Shown: positions 14,696-22,905 of the stretch, piece after piece
Layout of the letters: every line of letters starts with the position of its first letter
Position numbering within the stretch: position 1 is the first letter of the stretch
Assembly (NCBI GenBank): GCA_047615875.1
Contig: JBLHGU010000034.1
Coordinates: 1 to 37,351 of the forward strand
Direction: 5' to 3'
DNA length: 37,351 bases
Source: JBLHGU01 sp047615875
GTDB lineage: Bacteria > Pseudomonadota > Gammaproteobacteria > Arenicellales > CAJQKF01
Notes under the pieces: model-generated
Database searches by the model: none
The model's input: the letters and a program-made list of their open reading frames with translations, nothing else
Told to the model about the DNA's origin: nothing
Made by a program: the position numbers and the translations under genes

Positions 14696-15232
14696 ATGCA
14701 GGTTATTGAAACGGCATTGCCCGGTGTAAAAGTTGTTGAACCAACCGTGTTTGAAGATGCACGGGGCTTTTTTATGGAAGTTTATCACCGGGAAAAATTT
14801 GCCGAAGCGGGCTTGCCAGAACATTTTGTTCAAGATAACCACTCGCGATCTGAGTACGGTGTAATCCGTGGTTTGCATTACCAATATCCCCAGTGGCAGG
14901 GCAAACTTGTGCGCTGTGTTCGGGGTGAGATATTTGACGTTGCCGTAGATATTCGAGCGGACTCTCCTCACTTTGGGCAGTGGCATGGTGAAATATTATC
15001 GGAGAAAAATCGCCGACAGTTATACGTTCCTCCTGGATTTGCCCATGGTTTCTGTGTGCTATCAGATATCGGTGAAGTAACTTACAAATGCACCAGTATT
15101 TATAAACATAGTGATGATGCGGGAATTCGTTGGAACGATCCTGACGTTGGCATTGACTGGCCAATAAAAAACGGAAGTCTGTCAGAAAAAGATGCCAATG
15201 CGCCTCTACTAAAAGAGATAAATCTAAGCTGA
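14696..15232 (+). CDS. rfbC: dTDP-4-dehydrorhamnose 3,5-epimerase
   Basis: This enzyme epimerises dTDP-4-keto-6-deoxyglucose at C3 and C5 in dTDP-L-rhamnose synthesis. The 178 residues show the cupin signature: FEDARGFFMEVYHREKF, QDNHSRSEYGVIRGLHYQYP (His catalytic base in GLHYQ), LVRCVRGEIFDVAVDIR, LYVPPGFAHGFCVL and YKCTSIYKHSDDAGIRWNDP (conserved Tyr). AGGTGA precedes the ATG. Its TGA overlaps the rfbD ATG by one base. The partner genes rfbA and rfbB for the first two steps are not in the window. Confidence 0.95.
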   Translation: MQVIETALPGVKVVEPTVFEDARGFFMEVYHREKFAEAGLPEHFVQDNHSRSEYGVIRGLHYQYPQWQGKLVRCVRGEIFDVAVDIRADSPHFGQWHGEILSEKNRRQLYVPPGFAHGFCVLSDIGEVTYKCTSIYKHSDDAGIRWNDPDVGIDWPIKNGSLSEKDANAPLLKEINLS

Positions 15233-16113
15233 TGGTTCCCGTGCGCCTGCTAATAACTGGTGTAAATGGTCAGGTTGGCGGCTATCTCGCAAACCTCGAG
15301 TGGCCAAATTTTGAAGTAACTGTTGTCAGTCGGGACGAACTGGATTTGTCCAGGCCCGATGAAGTTCGCAGTAAGATTCTACAGTCTAAACCCCAGGTCA
15401 TAATTAATGCAGCGGCCTATACTGCGGTAGATAAAGCTGAGTCAGAACCTGCGCTCGCACAGACTATTAATGCCGCTTCCCCCGGAGTCATGGCGCAGTG
15501 CCTTAAACAGTGGAATGGCTTGTTAGTTCACTATTCTACAGATTATGTATTCTCTGGTGATGCCGAACATCCCTATGCAGAAGGTGATCCAGTCGCACCC
15601 ACCGGTGTCTACGGCAGGACAAAACTTAATGGCGAGATTGCCATACGAGAGAGTGGTGTAGATCACATCATTTTACGCACCAGTTGGGTTTATGCCCACC
15701 GTGGTAGCAACTTTTTTCTTACCATGTTGCGGCTAGCCGCTGAGCGTGACGAGCTAACTATTGTCTCGGATCAACAAGGTACACCGACCTTCGCACTGGA
15801 CCTTGCTGAGTTGACCCAGCAAATGGTGATGCAACAATCCCCAGCCCGTGACCTGTCCAGATTGGGTACGTATCATCTAGGTAATGGGGGTGAAACAAAC
15901 TGGCATCAATTCGCAGCGGACATTATTCGTGGTGCTGGCGATAACGACACCCATGTATTGCCAATTCCAACCAGCGCGTTCCCAACTGCTGCTAGTCGTC
16001 CCGCTTATTCTGTGCTAGATAAGACCAAGGCTTCTGAGGGCTATTCACTGAAAATACCTTCTTGGCAGGAAGGCCTGGCGCGTTGTATTTCGCTATATCA
16101 GCACAGTAGATAG
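15232..16113 (+). CDS. rfbD: dTDP-4-dehydrorhamnose reductase
   Basis: The enzyme performs the last, NAD(P)H-dependent step to dTDP-L-rhamnose. The 293-residue short-chain dehydrogenase-like protein has the Rossmann motif LLITGVNGQVGGYL, VIINAAAYTAVDKAESEP, the STDYVFSGD segment, the YGRTKLNGE catalytic Tyr-x3-Lys, LRTSWVYAHRGSNFFLTMLRLA and VSDQQGTPTFALDLA. The ATG at 15232 shares TGATG with the rfbC stop; a GTG three codons later is an alternative. Rhamnose is used in lipopolysaccharide or exopolysaccharide. The next gene starts immediately after the stop. Confidence 0.95.
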   Translation: MVPVRLLITGVNGQVGGYLANLEWPNFEVTVVSRDELDLSRPDEVRSKILQSKPQVIINAAAYTAVDKAESEPALAQTINAASPGVMAQCLKQWNGLLVHYSTDYVFSGDAEHPYAEGDPVAPTGVYGRTKLNGEIAIRESGVDHIILRTSWVYAHRGSNFFLTMLRLAAERDELTIVSDQQGTPTFALDLAELTQQMVMQQSPARDLSRLGTYHLGNGGETNWHQFAADIIRGAGDNDTHVLPIPTSAFPTAASRPAYSVLDKTKASEGYSLKIPSWQEGLARCISLYQHSR

Positions 16114-18054
16114 ATGAGTTTGCCTGATATTGAGGATAGTCCTAGCGCGCAGGCACTAGCTTCAGGTGGGGTTTTCGATCAGGGCATTGAGAACTTTAAT
16201 GTGCGGCCGGCTCAGCAGGAAATGGCCCACAAAGTTGAAGACACCATTGCTAATGGTGGCGTCCTAATTGCTGAGTCTGGAACAGGCACTGGTAAGACAT
16301 TCGCCTATCTTGTGCCAGCGCTACTTAGCGGTAAACAGGTAATTGTTGCTACGGGTACCCGTCATTTGCAGGATCAGATTTTTCTTAAAGACCTGCCCTT
16401 AGTCCAGAAATTGTTGGGTTCTCCTTGCAAAATTGCACTCTTGAAAGGTCGCAGTAATTATCTTTGTTTACATCGACTCGATATGAGCGATACAGCACTA
16501 TATATGCGGGCCTCTGACAGTCAGGACTTACAACAAGTTGTAAACTGGTCTCACAATACGCGCAGTGGTGATATATCAGAAATTGATGGTCTGGGAGACA
16601 GTCCAATCTGGCCGACAGTGACATCTACAGCAGATAATTGTCTGGGTAGCAACTGCCCAAGAATCGACGATTGCTTTGTTATCAAGGCTCGTCGAAAGGC
16701 AGCTAGTGCCGAACTGGTAGTTGTGAATCATCATTTATTTTTTTCTGATCTGGCTCTGAAAGATACAGGCTTTGGAGAAGTTTTACCTGGTCACGATGCA
16801 GTGATTTTCGATGAGGCTCACCAGATTCCGGAAATTGCTGCGCAGTTTTTCGGTTCTTCATTTAGCACCGGTCAAATCCGTAGTTTATGTCGAGAAGTTC
16901 AAGTTGCTGAAGCGGCGGATAAAAGTGGTATTGAATTAGATGGCGTTATACGTGAGCTTGAAAAGGCTGCAATGGCGGTTACTCTTTGTGTTACCGATCA
17001 GGACCGGGGTGATCTGGAAACTCTGGCTGCAAGTGGCAAACTGGCAATCGCACTGGAGACTCTGGTAGAGGCTCTAAAATCTATGGCGGCAGTGTTAGCT
17101 GTTGGCGAGGTTAGTGGTGAGAACCTTGAAAATGTGCGAGTCCGATGTGTCGAACTGGTTCAGGCGGTTGATGTTTTTCGATTTCCAGAAGAAAAGGATA
17201 TGGTTTACTGGTATGAAAAAGGTAAACAATTTCTCAGATTAGAGGCTACGCCTATTTCAGTGGAAGGATTGTTTAAAGATCATTTGATGGCAAGAAACCT
17301 TGGTCTGATTTTCACCAGTGCCACATTAGCTTCTGATTCTGATGCCAGTCACTTCCGAAAAGAGCTTGGGCTGGATGTCGCCGAAGTTGGAATTTGGCCA
17401 AGTCCATTTCCATTTAATGATCGTGCATTGATGTACGTCCCGGACGATATACCAGAGCCTTCTGATGATGCTTTTGCGGCTCGTATGGTGGATGCGGTGT
17501 TGCCGGTCGTGAGAACCACGCAGGGTCGAGCATTTCTGTTATTTACTAGTTATCGTGTGTTAAATGAAGTGCGCGATATTTTGCGTGAGATGGATGAGTT
17601 TGAACTAATGGTGCAGGGCGATATCCCAAAACATCAGCTGATAGAGAAATTTCGTAACACAGATAACTGCCTGTTGTTAGGCACTACCAGTTTTTGGGAA
17701 GGCGTCGATGTGAAGGGTGATCGCTTAATTTGTGTTGTTATTGATAAGCTGCCGTTTGCATCGCCATTTGATCCTGTGCAGCGGGCGCGATTAAAGCATA
17801 TTGAAGAGCAGGGCGGTAATCCATTTGGAGATCATCAATTGCCTCGCGCAATTATGTCGTTAAAGCAGGGCGCGGGTCGTTTAATACGTGACGACAAAGA
17901 TTATGGTGTATTGATGCTTTGCGATCGTCGGGTGAAAACCAAGAACTACGGTAACCGTTTCCTTGGCGCACTACCACCAATGAAAAAGACCTCGCGGCTT
18001 GATCTTGTGCAGCGTTTTATTCATTACATGGAAAAACAGATAGATAAGCCATGA
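16114..18054 (+). CDS. yoaA: DinG/YoaA-family Fe-S DNA helicase
   Basis: The 646-residue protein belongs to the XPD/DinG superfamily 2 helicases. It has Walker A IAESGTGTGKTFAY at residues 52-65, motif Ia VIVATGTRHLQDQIF, Fe-S cluster cysteines in NYLCLHR, DNCLGSNC and IDDC, the DEAH box in AVIFDEAHQIPE preceded by VVNHHLFFSDL, and helicase motifs V/VI in LLLGTTSFWEGVDVKGDR and RAIMSLKQGAGRLIR. The length and the absence of an exonuclease domain fit YoaA (about 636 residues in E. coli) better than DinG. YoaA acts at stalled forks. It abuts rfbD and overlaps tsaB by ATGA, so it is in an operon. Confidence 0.88.
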   Translation: MSLPDIEDSPSAQALASGGVFDQGIENFNVRPAQQEMAHKVEDTIANGGVLIAESGTGTGKTFAYLVPALLSGKQVIVATGTRHLQDQIFLKDLPLVQKLLGSPCKIALLKGRSNYLCLHRLDMSDTALYMRASDSQDLQQVVNWSHNTRSGDISEIDGLGDSPIWPTVTSTADNCLGSNCPRIDDCFVIKARRKAASAELVVVNHHLFFSDLALKDTGFGEVLPGHDAVIFDEAHQIPEIAAQFFGSSFSTGQIRSLCREVQVAEAADKSGIELDGVIRELEKAAMAVTLCVTDQDRGDLETLAASGKLAIALETLVEALKSMAAVLAVGEVSGENLENVRVRCVELVQAVDVFRFPEEKDMVYWYEKGKQFLRLEATPISVEGLFKDHLMARNLGLIFTSATLASDSDASHFRKELGLDVAEVGIWPSPFPFNDRALMYVPDDIPEPSDDAFAARMVDAVLPVVRTTQGRAFLLFTSYRVLNEVRDILREMDEFELMVQGDIPKHQLIEKFRNTDNCLLLGTTSFWEGVDVKGDRLICVVIDKLPFASPFDPVQRARLKHIEEQGGNPFGDHQLPRAIMSLKQGAGRLIRDDKDYGVLMLCDRRVKTKNYGNRFLGALPPMKKTSRLDLVQRFIHYMEKQIDKP

Positions 18055-18728
18055 AGTTACTGGCCATCGACTCTGCCACAGAAGCCTGCTCTGTCGCATT
18101 AAATATTGATGGAGAGCTGACCGAAATTTACCAGCTCGCCAAAAACCAGCATTCGGTCTTGTTGCTGGATATGGTGCAAAACCTGCTTGATTCAAAGCGG
18201 TTACAAATAACCGACCTTGATGTAATTGCCTATGATCAAGGGCCGGGTTCCTTCACAGGCATCCGAATTGGTGCTGGTGTGGCTCAGGGATTGGCACTTT
18301 CAGCAGATTTGCGGGTAATTGGTATCTCTTCACTTCAAGCCATGGCGTTATGTTGTCCGGATGGCTGGGTGCTGCCAGCCATTGATGCGCGTATGCGGCA
18401 GGTTTACTGGGGCTTTATGCGAAAAAGCGGTGACAATCAGGAGATTGTTATAGAAGAGTCTGTGGCCAATCCTTTAGATGTCACTGATAGTGTTCAACAA
18501 ATTATGCGCGAAGGTGACGGGAAAATTATTGCAGTAGGTACTGGCTGGGACAGTTATCACGAGCTAACTTCGCAACTCAGTAGTTCTTCAATTAGTCGAT
18601 TACCTGATTTTGATTATCCACGGGCTTCATCAGTTGCCCAATTGGCGCAGAAATATTTTTGCGATCACGATATGACAGAAATAGCACCTGCGATGCCGAA
18701 ATACGTGCGCAATAAGGTAACTAACTAG
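18051..18728 (+). CDS. tsaB: tRNA threonylcarbamoyladenosine synthesis protein TsaB
   Basis: TsaB is the partner of TsaD in making t6A at position 37 of ANN-decoding tRNAs. The 225 residues begin LLAIDSATEACSVALNIDGE, continue with QHSVLLLDMVQNLL and include DVIAYDQGPGSFTGIRIGAG and AQGLALSADLRVIGISSLQA, all signature segments. Residues after 110 (VLPAIDARMRQVYWG) also match. The ATGA overlap with the helicase gene gives the start. It is the last gene of the long plus-strand run; a convergent cassette follows. Confidence 0.95.
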   Translation: MKLLAIDSATEACSVALNIDGELTEIYQLAKNQHSVLLLDMVQNLLDSKRLQITDLDVIAYDQGPGSFTGIRIGAGVAQGLALSADLRVIGISSLQAMALCCPDGWVLPAIDARMRQVYWGFMRKSGDNQEIVIEESVANPLDVTDSVQQIMREGDGKIIAVGTGWDSYHELTSQLSSSSISRLPDFDYPRASSVAQLAQKYFCDHDMTEIAPAMPKYVRNKVTN

Positions 18729-18736
18729 AAAACTGA

Positions 18737-18841
18737 ATGAAACGTCATACAGAAGGGATAATCTGTTGGCAAGATATTCTGGAGCAGTGTTTTATATGGT
18801 TATTTCGAAATTGTGGTGAAGAATTAAAAACAGTTCGATAG
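18737..18841 (+). CDS. Possible 34-residue ORF between tsaB and the HprK-related gene
   Basis: An ATG eight bases after the tsaB stop opens 34 codons (MKRHTEGIICWQDILEQC, then FIWLFRNCGEELKTVR), with three cysteines and two tryptophans. No ribosome binding site is clear. It could be a chance frame. It is listed because it lies beside a predicted peptide-handling cassette that otherwise has no visible substrate. Confidence 0.2.
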   Translation: MKRHTEGIICWQDILEQCFIWLFRNCGEELKTVR

Positions 18842-18843
18842 TG

Positions 18844-18859
18844 CCAGATATATATCAGG
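18844..18859. repeat. Palindrome at the convergent tsaB/kinase gene ends
   Basis: CC-A-GATATATATC-A-GG is an inverted repeat with one mismatch on each side. It overlaps the stop codon of the minus-strand kinase gene and follows the short plus-strand frame. It may be a weak bidirectional stop; it has no T-run. Confidence 0.3.
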
Positions 18860-19700
18860 TGAGACTATTGATCATGTTTTCTAGTTCATCGAGTTGATTG
18901 AAGTTGGAATAATTTAGTTCAACCCCTTTAACTTGACGGGCAAAACCGGTGATTAATTGAAAACCGTGCTCACTAAAATTTCTTGCATTAACAAAAACCT
19001 GCATAAGTAGCAGGGCGGTTTTTGCTGGCGTTAGTTCATTAAGCTCGTAATCAGCACTGCTACTATAACGTGGGAAAACTACCATTGCAGGTTTGGGAAG
19101 ACTGAATTGATAGTCTGGATTGAAGCACCGATGGGATATTAAAGTAGATATTGTCCCAGTCAACATGTCCGGTGGATTGTCCTTATCCAGAACGGAGTTT
19201 AGAACTACTTCTAGACCATTAGTTTTAATATTCAGCGGCCTGGTAAAAGCTTCAATTTCTGATTTTCCAGGGCAGACTGAGACTAATTCGTCAGTTAAGT
19301 AGTGGTAGCCACGACGGGTTAGCCAGCTACACAGTGAGGATTTTCCGGCACCAGAAACTCCTGGAATCAGAATTGCCCGACCGTTTTTTTCCACACAACC
19401 TGCATGCAAAACTAACTCGCTGGAATTTTTATCAATCAAATGATAGATAATTTCACCGGCTAAATAAGTCGCGATACTGCCATTATTTTTATTCTTATAT
19501 TTTCTTTGATCCTTACGCCAGATTTCAATAGCTTCCCCATCTTGGGATGATTTAACTACGAATCGAGTCTGGACCTCTCCTCCAAGGTCGCGTGTATCTC
19601 TCAGTAAAAAGTCGAGATCATCAACCATAGTGGGTGCCAGACACTCTACTTCAACAGACAGGCCACCGAAGGATATAGTCCACAGAGGATTTTCAGTCAA
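18855..19700 (-). CDS. HprK-related kinase (HPr-rel-A system type)
   Basis: This 281-residue protein resembles the C-terminal kinase domain of HPr kinase/phosphorylase. Residues 97-101 (VLHAG) precede the P-loop GVSGAGKSSLCSWL at 114-127, then GYHYLTDELVSV with the Asp-Glu pair at 137-138. The N-terminal 95 residues are not the HprK DRTGG domain and are of unknown fold to me. True HprK phosphorylates HPr Ser46; no HPr gene is visible here. Its ATG overlaps the stop of the PqqD-like gene by four bases. With the neighbouring nucleotidyltransferase it forms the set named HPr-rel-A in family databases (from memory), whose substrate is unknown. Confidence 0.85.
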   Translation of the reverse strand: MTENPLWTISFGGLSVEVECLAPTMVDDLDFLLRDTRDLGGEVQTRFVVKSSQDGEAIEIWRKDQRKYKNKNNGSIATYLAGEIIYHLIDKNSSELVLHAGCVEKNGRAILIPGVSGAGKSSLCSWLTRRGYHYLTDELVSVCPGKSEIEAFTRPLNIKTNGLEVVLNSVLDKDNPPDMLTGTISTLISHRCFNPDYQFSLPKPAMVVFPRYSSSADYELNELTPAKTALLLMQVFVNARNFSEHGFQLITGFARQVKGVELNYSNFNQLDELENMINSLT

Positions 19701-19969
19701 ATGCTTAGGGCGCCCTGATCCGTAAACATGTTCAGTGTAGTTATGACATCTTTGTTTACGCTGGCATCTGCTTCAGGAAAGCTCTGGGTCAGGATGGAAA
19801 TAATTTCGTCGACATCGCGATTGCCATCGCATAGTTGCCATACCAATGCGGCTGTTTGATTCATATAAACGGTGGAGGTCGACTGAGGATGATAGAGCAG
19901 AAGTTCGCCGTCCATCTCTTCGATCCGATAACCATCAGCAGGTTTTGGAATTGTTTCGGGGCTAATCAT
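19697..19969 (-). CDS. PqqD-family protein (HPr-rel-A system type)
   Basis: The 90-residue protein is a PqqD-like winged-helix domain: KPADGYRIEEMDGELLLYHP, then a beta pair STSTVYMNQTAALVWQLCDG, then the helical DVDEIISILTQSF and ITTLNMFTDQGAL. PqqD domains bind peptide leader sequences and present them to modifying enzymes such as radical SAM proteins. Here the adjacent enzymes are instead a kinase-like and a nucleotidyltransferase-like protein, and no radical SAM gene is near. The motif L-N-x-T-A-A-L-V-W-x-L-C-D-G-N is characteristic. It is coupled to the kinase gene and lies 51 bases after the nucleotidyltransferase gene. Confidence 0.88.
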   Translation of the reverse strand: MISPETIPKPADGYRIEEMDGELLLYHPQSTSTVYMNQTAALVWQLCDGNRDVDEIISILTQSFPEADASVNKDVITTLNMFTDQGALSI

Positions 19970-20020
19970 GAAAATGTAGGAAGTCTAAAAAGCGCTGGGA
20001 ATTTTACTCCATTATGTTAA

Positions 20021-21139
20021 CTAGCGGTGAGTAAACTTACCTTTTATCACAGCCTTTAAACGTCTTAACATCCAGGTGGTTGTTAGAAAAGCATGCTTGA
20101 GTCTAATCATGGCGTGGATATTTTCCTCTGCAGGCACTCCATAATAACAGCGTAACCACCATTCGGGTGGACGGTTCAATGCCAGAAATGACAGTAGTGC
20201 ACTGCCTTTTTCGTTGGAAAGACTCCCTGCGGTAGGAATTAATTTGCCGATATCGGCAGGCTTTTGGCTTAGAGGGGCAGGTTTGAACTGCTGCAAATTA
20301 TCTGGCAGCGGAGTTATATAATCCATCAATCCAATAGCAACCGGCAAATAGGGGTAGAGACGAGTTAATTTAGGCCAGTCGATTTGATCGAAGTAAGTGC
20401 TTGCATAGCCCAGAATATCCATAACCGACAATAGCCTGATATTTCTTCCGGGTTCCAGTGCGTGTCGGGTCAGCTGGTTAAGCATGTCAATATGACCCAA
20501 ACTCAGAATCGGTCCGAACTCTGATTCTACTGTTTGCAATGGCTCAACAAGATGTTGCATGTCTAAAGTGCCAGGTGCATCTCCGCTTATTGCCTTTGTG
20601 TGTACTTCAAGGCTAATCAATAAATCATCCCGTTTATATGTCGCGTTGGGCAAGTGATGATGTTCGTTCATGTAACGGCTGGGATGTTGAGCCGCGAAAG
20701 AAAATCCATAGGCCACTAAATAGGAACAGGTTTTTCCAACATCCCTGTCACTAATTAGTAAATCGATATCTCGCATTGGGCGAAGCCCCGGTTCTGGATA
20801 GATCATCGAACACAGTACGATTCCTTTGAGGCCGACACAGGTAACACCCTTTTTTTTAAGACCATTACTAATGTCAGCGAATACTTCAGCTCGTAGGCTT
20901 GACGCATGTCGATGACGAATAGATAAACCACGCAATTTATTACGTACGTCGCCAGGGAACTTTGCACCTGACGCAATCAGATGTTTGAGTAGAATCGGCG
21001 CAATTCCTTCTGGTTCACTGCGTCTTACCAACTGTTGCCAGTCGCTAACTTCCTCAGATAACCTGGCAATCTCATTGAGACGCCAGCCTTCCGCATGAAT
21101 GTGCGCACTAAAATTCAGTAGCTGTTGGTGAGAATTCAT
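20021..21139 (-). CDS. Nucleotidyltransferase-fold protein (NTP_transf_5 type)
   Basis: The 372-residue protein has a minimal nucleotidyltransferase core: GVTCVGLKGIVLCSMIYPEP, then GLRPMRDIDLLISDRDVGKT, where the Asp-x-Asp of RDIDLLI would hold metal. A helical region precedes it (residues 1-95) and a longer helical part follows, with LEVHTKAI and an ARHALEPG-like segment. The Y-P-x-P-G-L-R-P-M-R-D-I-D-L pattern is diagnostic of an uncharacterised nucleotidyltransferase family often found beside PqqD and HprK-like genes. The transferred nucleotide and target are unknown. It is the first gene of the minus-strand cassette, divergent from hflD across 81 bases, which must hold promoters for both. 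Confidence 0.82.
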   Translation of the reverse strand: MNSHQQLLNFSAHIHAEGWRLNEIARLSEEVSDWQQLVRRSEPEGIAPILLKHLIASGAKFPGDVRNKLRGLSIRHRHASSLRAEVFADISNGLKKKGVTCVGLKGIVLCSMIYPEPGLRPMRDIDLLISDRDVGKTCSYLVAYGFSFAAQHPSRYMNEHHHLPNATYKRDDLLISLEVHTKAISGDAPGTLDMQHLVEPLQTVESEFGPILSLGHIDMLNQLTRHALEPGRNIRLLSVMDILGYASTYFDQIDWPKLTRLYPYLPVAIGLMDYITPLPDNLQQFKPAPLSQKPADIGKLIPTAGSLSNEKGSALLSFLALNRPPEWWLRCYYGVPAEENIHAMIRLKHAFLTTTWMLRRLKAVIKGKFTHR

Positions 21140-21220
21140 TAAATAAGCAGGAAAAACAGCGGATTATAATCAATATCCTATGGTAACCTTAATCCAATAG
21201 ATTAGATTCAAAAGTTTGTT

Positions 21221-21847
21221 ATGCCAACTTCAGATCAAGTGTTGTCGCTTGCGGCAGTCAGCCAATGTTGTCAGCTAGTTCATCAGCTTGCAACTCGCGG
21301 TTTCGCGAATGTAGAAGATGTTGACCATATGGTTGCTATGGTCCTGGATACAGATCCTGTTGATGTCAGTTCTCTTGTCGGGGGAGCGGGTGCAATTTGT
21401 GGTGGTTTGACATTTGTCAGGGATCTTAATGCCGCGCCGTCAGAGCGTGGCACCATCGAGGTCGCTCGTATGGCATTAAGTACTTTGCAATTGCAGAAAA
21501 CAGTTCGACGCAACTCTGACATTGAGTCAGAGTTGGGCAAACAGGTAGATGAATTGTGTTGCTGGAAACTACAAGAGCCCTTTGACCTTGATGCATTTTC
21601 ACGAATTGATAATGTTTATCAAAAATGCATTAGTGAGTTGAGTCCCAAAATTGTTGTTCGGGGCTCACAAAACTTTTTAAAGGATCCAGAAGTAGTCCAT
21701 AAAGTCCGCAGTCTTCTTCTGGCAGCAGTACGATGCGCATATTTGTGGTTTCAAACCGGTGGTAGAATTTGGCACCTGGTGATTATGCGCAAGCGTTACC
21801 GGCAAATTGCCGACAACTTGGTGCGGGAAAGTATCAGCCCTGTTTAA
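21221..21847 (+). CDS. hflD: HflD homologue
   Basis: The 208-residue protein matches HflD along its length: LAAVSQCCQLVHQLATRGF, then LDTDPVDVSSLVGG and GLTFVRDLN near residue 70, RMALSTLQLQKTV, and the C-terminal ISELSPKIVVRGSQNFLKDPEV (E. coli: ISPLGPRIQVTGSPAVLQSPQV) with LLLAAVRCAYLWFQTGG. HflD in E. coli is a peripheral membrane protein affecting lambda lysogeny through CII; its housekeeping role is unclear. In most gammaproteobacteria it follows mnmA and precedes purB; here neither is present, so it has been relocated or is isolated. It is divergent from the HPr-rel-A-type cassette and convergent with yhbY. Confidence 0.88.
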   Translation: MPTSDQVLSLAAVSQCCQLVHQLATRGFANVEDVDHMVAMVLDTDPVDVSSLVGGAGAICGGLTFVRDLNAAPSERGTIEVARMALSTLQLQKTVRRNSDIESELGKQVDELCCWKLQEPFDLDAFSRIDNVYQKCISELSPKIVVRGSQNFLKDPEVVHKVRSLLLAAVRCAYLWFQTGGRIWHLVIMRKRYRQIADNLVRESISPV

Positions 21848-21871
21848 TATTTTTTCCCGAAACCCGAGTGA

Positions 21872-22165
21872 TCAGGGAATCTTGATGATTGGTTTCTTGG
21901 CCGCACGATAGGCAATTCCAGTTTTACCAATAAGCTGTACGAGAACTGAATCAGTGGCCGAGCATAGTCGCTCAAGGCTGGTGTAGCGTTCTTGCTTATC
22001 TTCACCGGTGATTTTTATTTTTACCAATTCATGAATTTTAAGAGCATCGTCCAGTTCACTGACCACGCCCTTTGTGATGCCTGCATTGCCCACGCTGATA
22101 ATTACTTTACGATGATGCGCGAGGCCGCGCAAATAGCTAATTTGTTTACTACTAAGTTTGCTCAT
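21872..22165 (-). CDS. yhbY: YhbY-family RNA-binding protein
   Basis: This 97-residue protein is a single CRM domain: LSSKQISYLRGLAHHRKVII then VGNAGITKGVVSELDDALKIHELVKIKI, with the GxxG-type loop GNAG. YhbY binds the 50S ribosomal precursor. The terminal part VLVQLIGKTGIAYRAAKKP is also conserved. It is divergent from rlmE, as in E. coli, across 57 bases. Confidence 0.96.
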   Translation of the reverse strand: MSKLSSKQISYLRGLAHHRKVIISVGNAGITKGVVSELDDALKIHELVKIKITGEDKQERYTSLERLCSATDSVLVQLIGKTGIAYRAAKKPIIKIP

Positions 22166-22222
22166 TTAGTTTAAGGTCTCAAAAAGTCGGGGATTATTTC
22201 AAAAATATCAATAACATTCATT

Positions 22223-22879
22223 ATGTCACGTAAAAAAACTTCAAAGAATCATTCATCTGCGTCCAGTAGTCGTTGGCTAAATCGACAAAAGTCAGATTCT
22301 TACGTGCAGAGTGCCAGGCAGTCGGGTTTTCGATCACGGGCTGTATTTAAATTGCAGCAACTTGATCAACGGGACAGGCTTATTAAGCCCGGCATGACAA
22401 TCGTGGATTTGGGCGCAGCCCCCGGTGGCTGGAGTCAATATGCAGCGAGTCGAATGTCTGGCAATGGTCGGGTGGTCGCTATAGACAGGCTGGAAATGAA
22501 GCCTCTTGAAGGAGTTGAGTTTCTGCATGGAGATTTTCTCGACCCAGTGATTATTGTACAGCTTTTTGAGCTGATTGCTGGGGGTAGGGTGGATTTGGTA
22601 TTGTCTGATTTGTCACCGAATCATAGTGGCGTGAGGGCTGTCGATGAGGCTCGGTCCATGGAGTTAATAAAAGCGGCGTTGGGTTTTGCACAAAATGTGC
22701 TGAAGTCATCTGGTGTTTTTGCTATAAAGGCATTTGAGGGTGGAGAGATTAAACCACTTACTGATGAGCTTAAACGTTGCTTTCGAAGTGTAAATATTCG
22801 TAAGCCAGAAGCTTCCAGGGCGCAGAGTCGAGAGATTTATTTGGTAGCGAAAGGGTATAATGGGTCCCCGTCTATATGA
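22223..22879 (+). CDS. rlmE: 23S rRNA 2'-O-ribose methyltransferase RlmE (FtsJ)
   Basis: RlmE methylates U2552 of 23S rRNA in the 50S subunit. The 218 residues contain FRSRAVFKLQQLDQ with the first catalytic Lys, the SAM loop IVDLGAAPGGWSQYA, LSDLSPNHSG with the catalytic Asp, FAIKAFEGGE with the catalytic Lys, and RAQSREIYLVAKG with the catalytic Glu. The N-terminus is a basic, Ser-rich leader. It is the first gene of rlmE-ftsH-folP-glmM and in E. coli it is heat-inducible together with ftsH. Confidence 0.97.
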   Translation: MSRKKTSKNHSSASSSRWLNRQKSDSYVQSARQSGFRSRAVFKLQQLDQRDRLIKPGMTIVDLGAAPGGWSQYAASRMSGNGRVVAIDRLEMKPLEGVEFLHGDFLDPVIIVQLFELIAGGRVDLVLSDLSPNHSGVRAVDEARSMELIKAALGFAQNVLKSSGVFAIKAFEGGEIKPLTDELKRCFRSVNIRKPEASRAQSREIYLVAKGYNGSPSI

Positions 22880-22905
22880 CGCTGGAAAAAAATTACCAAC
22901 GGCAT

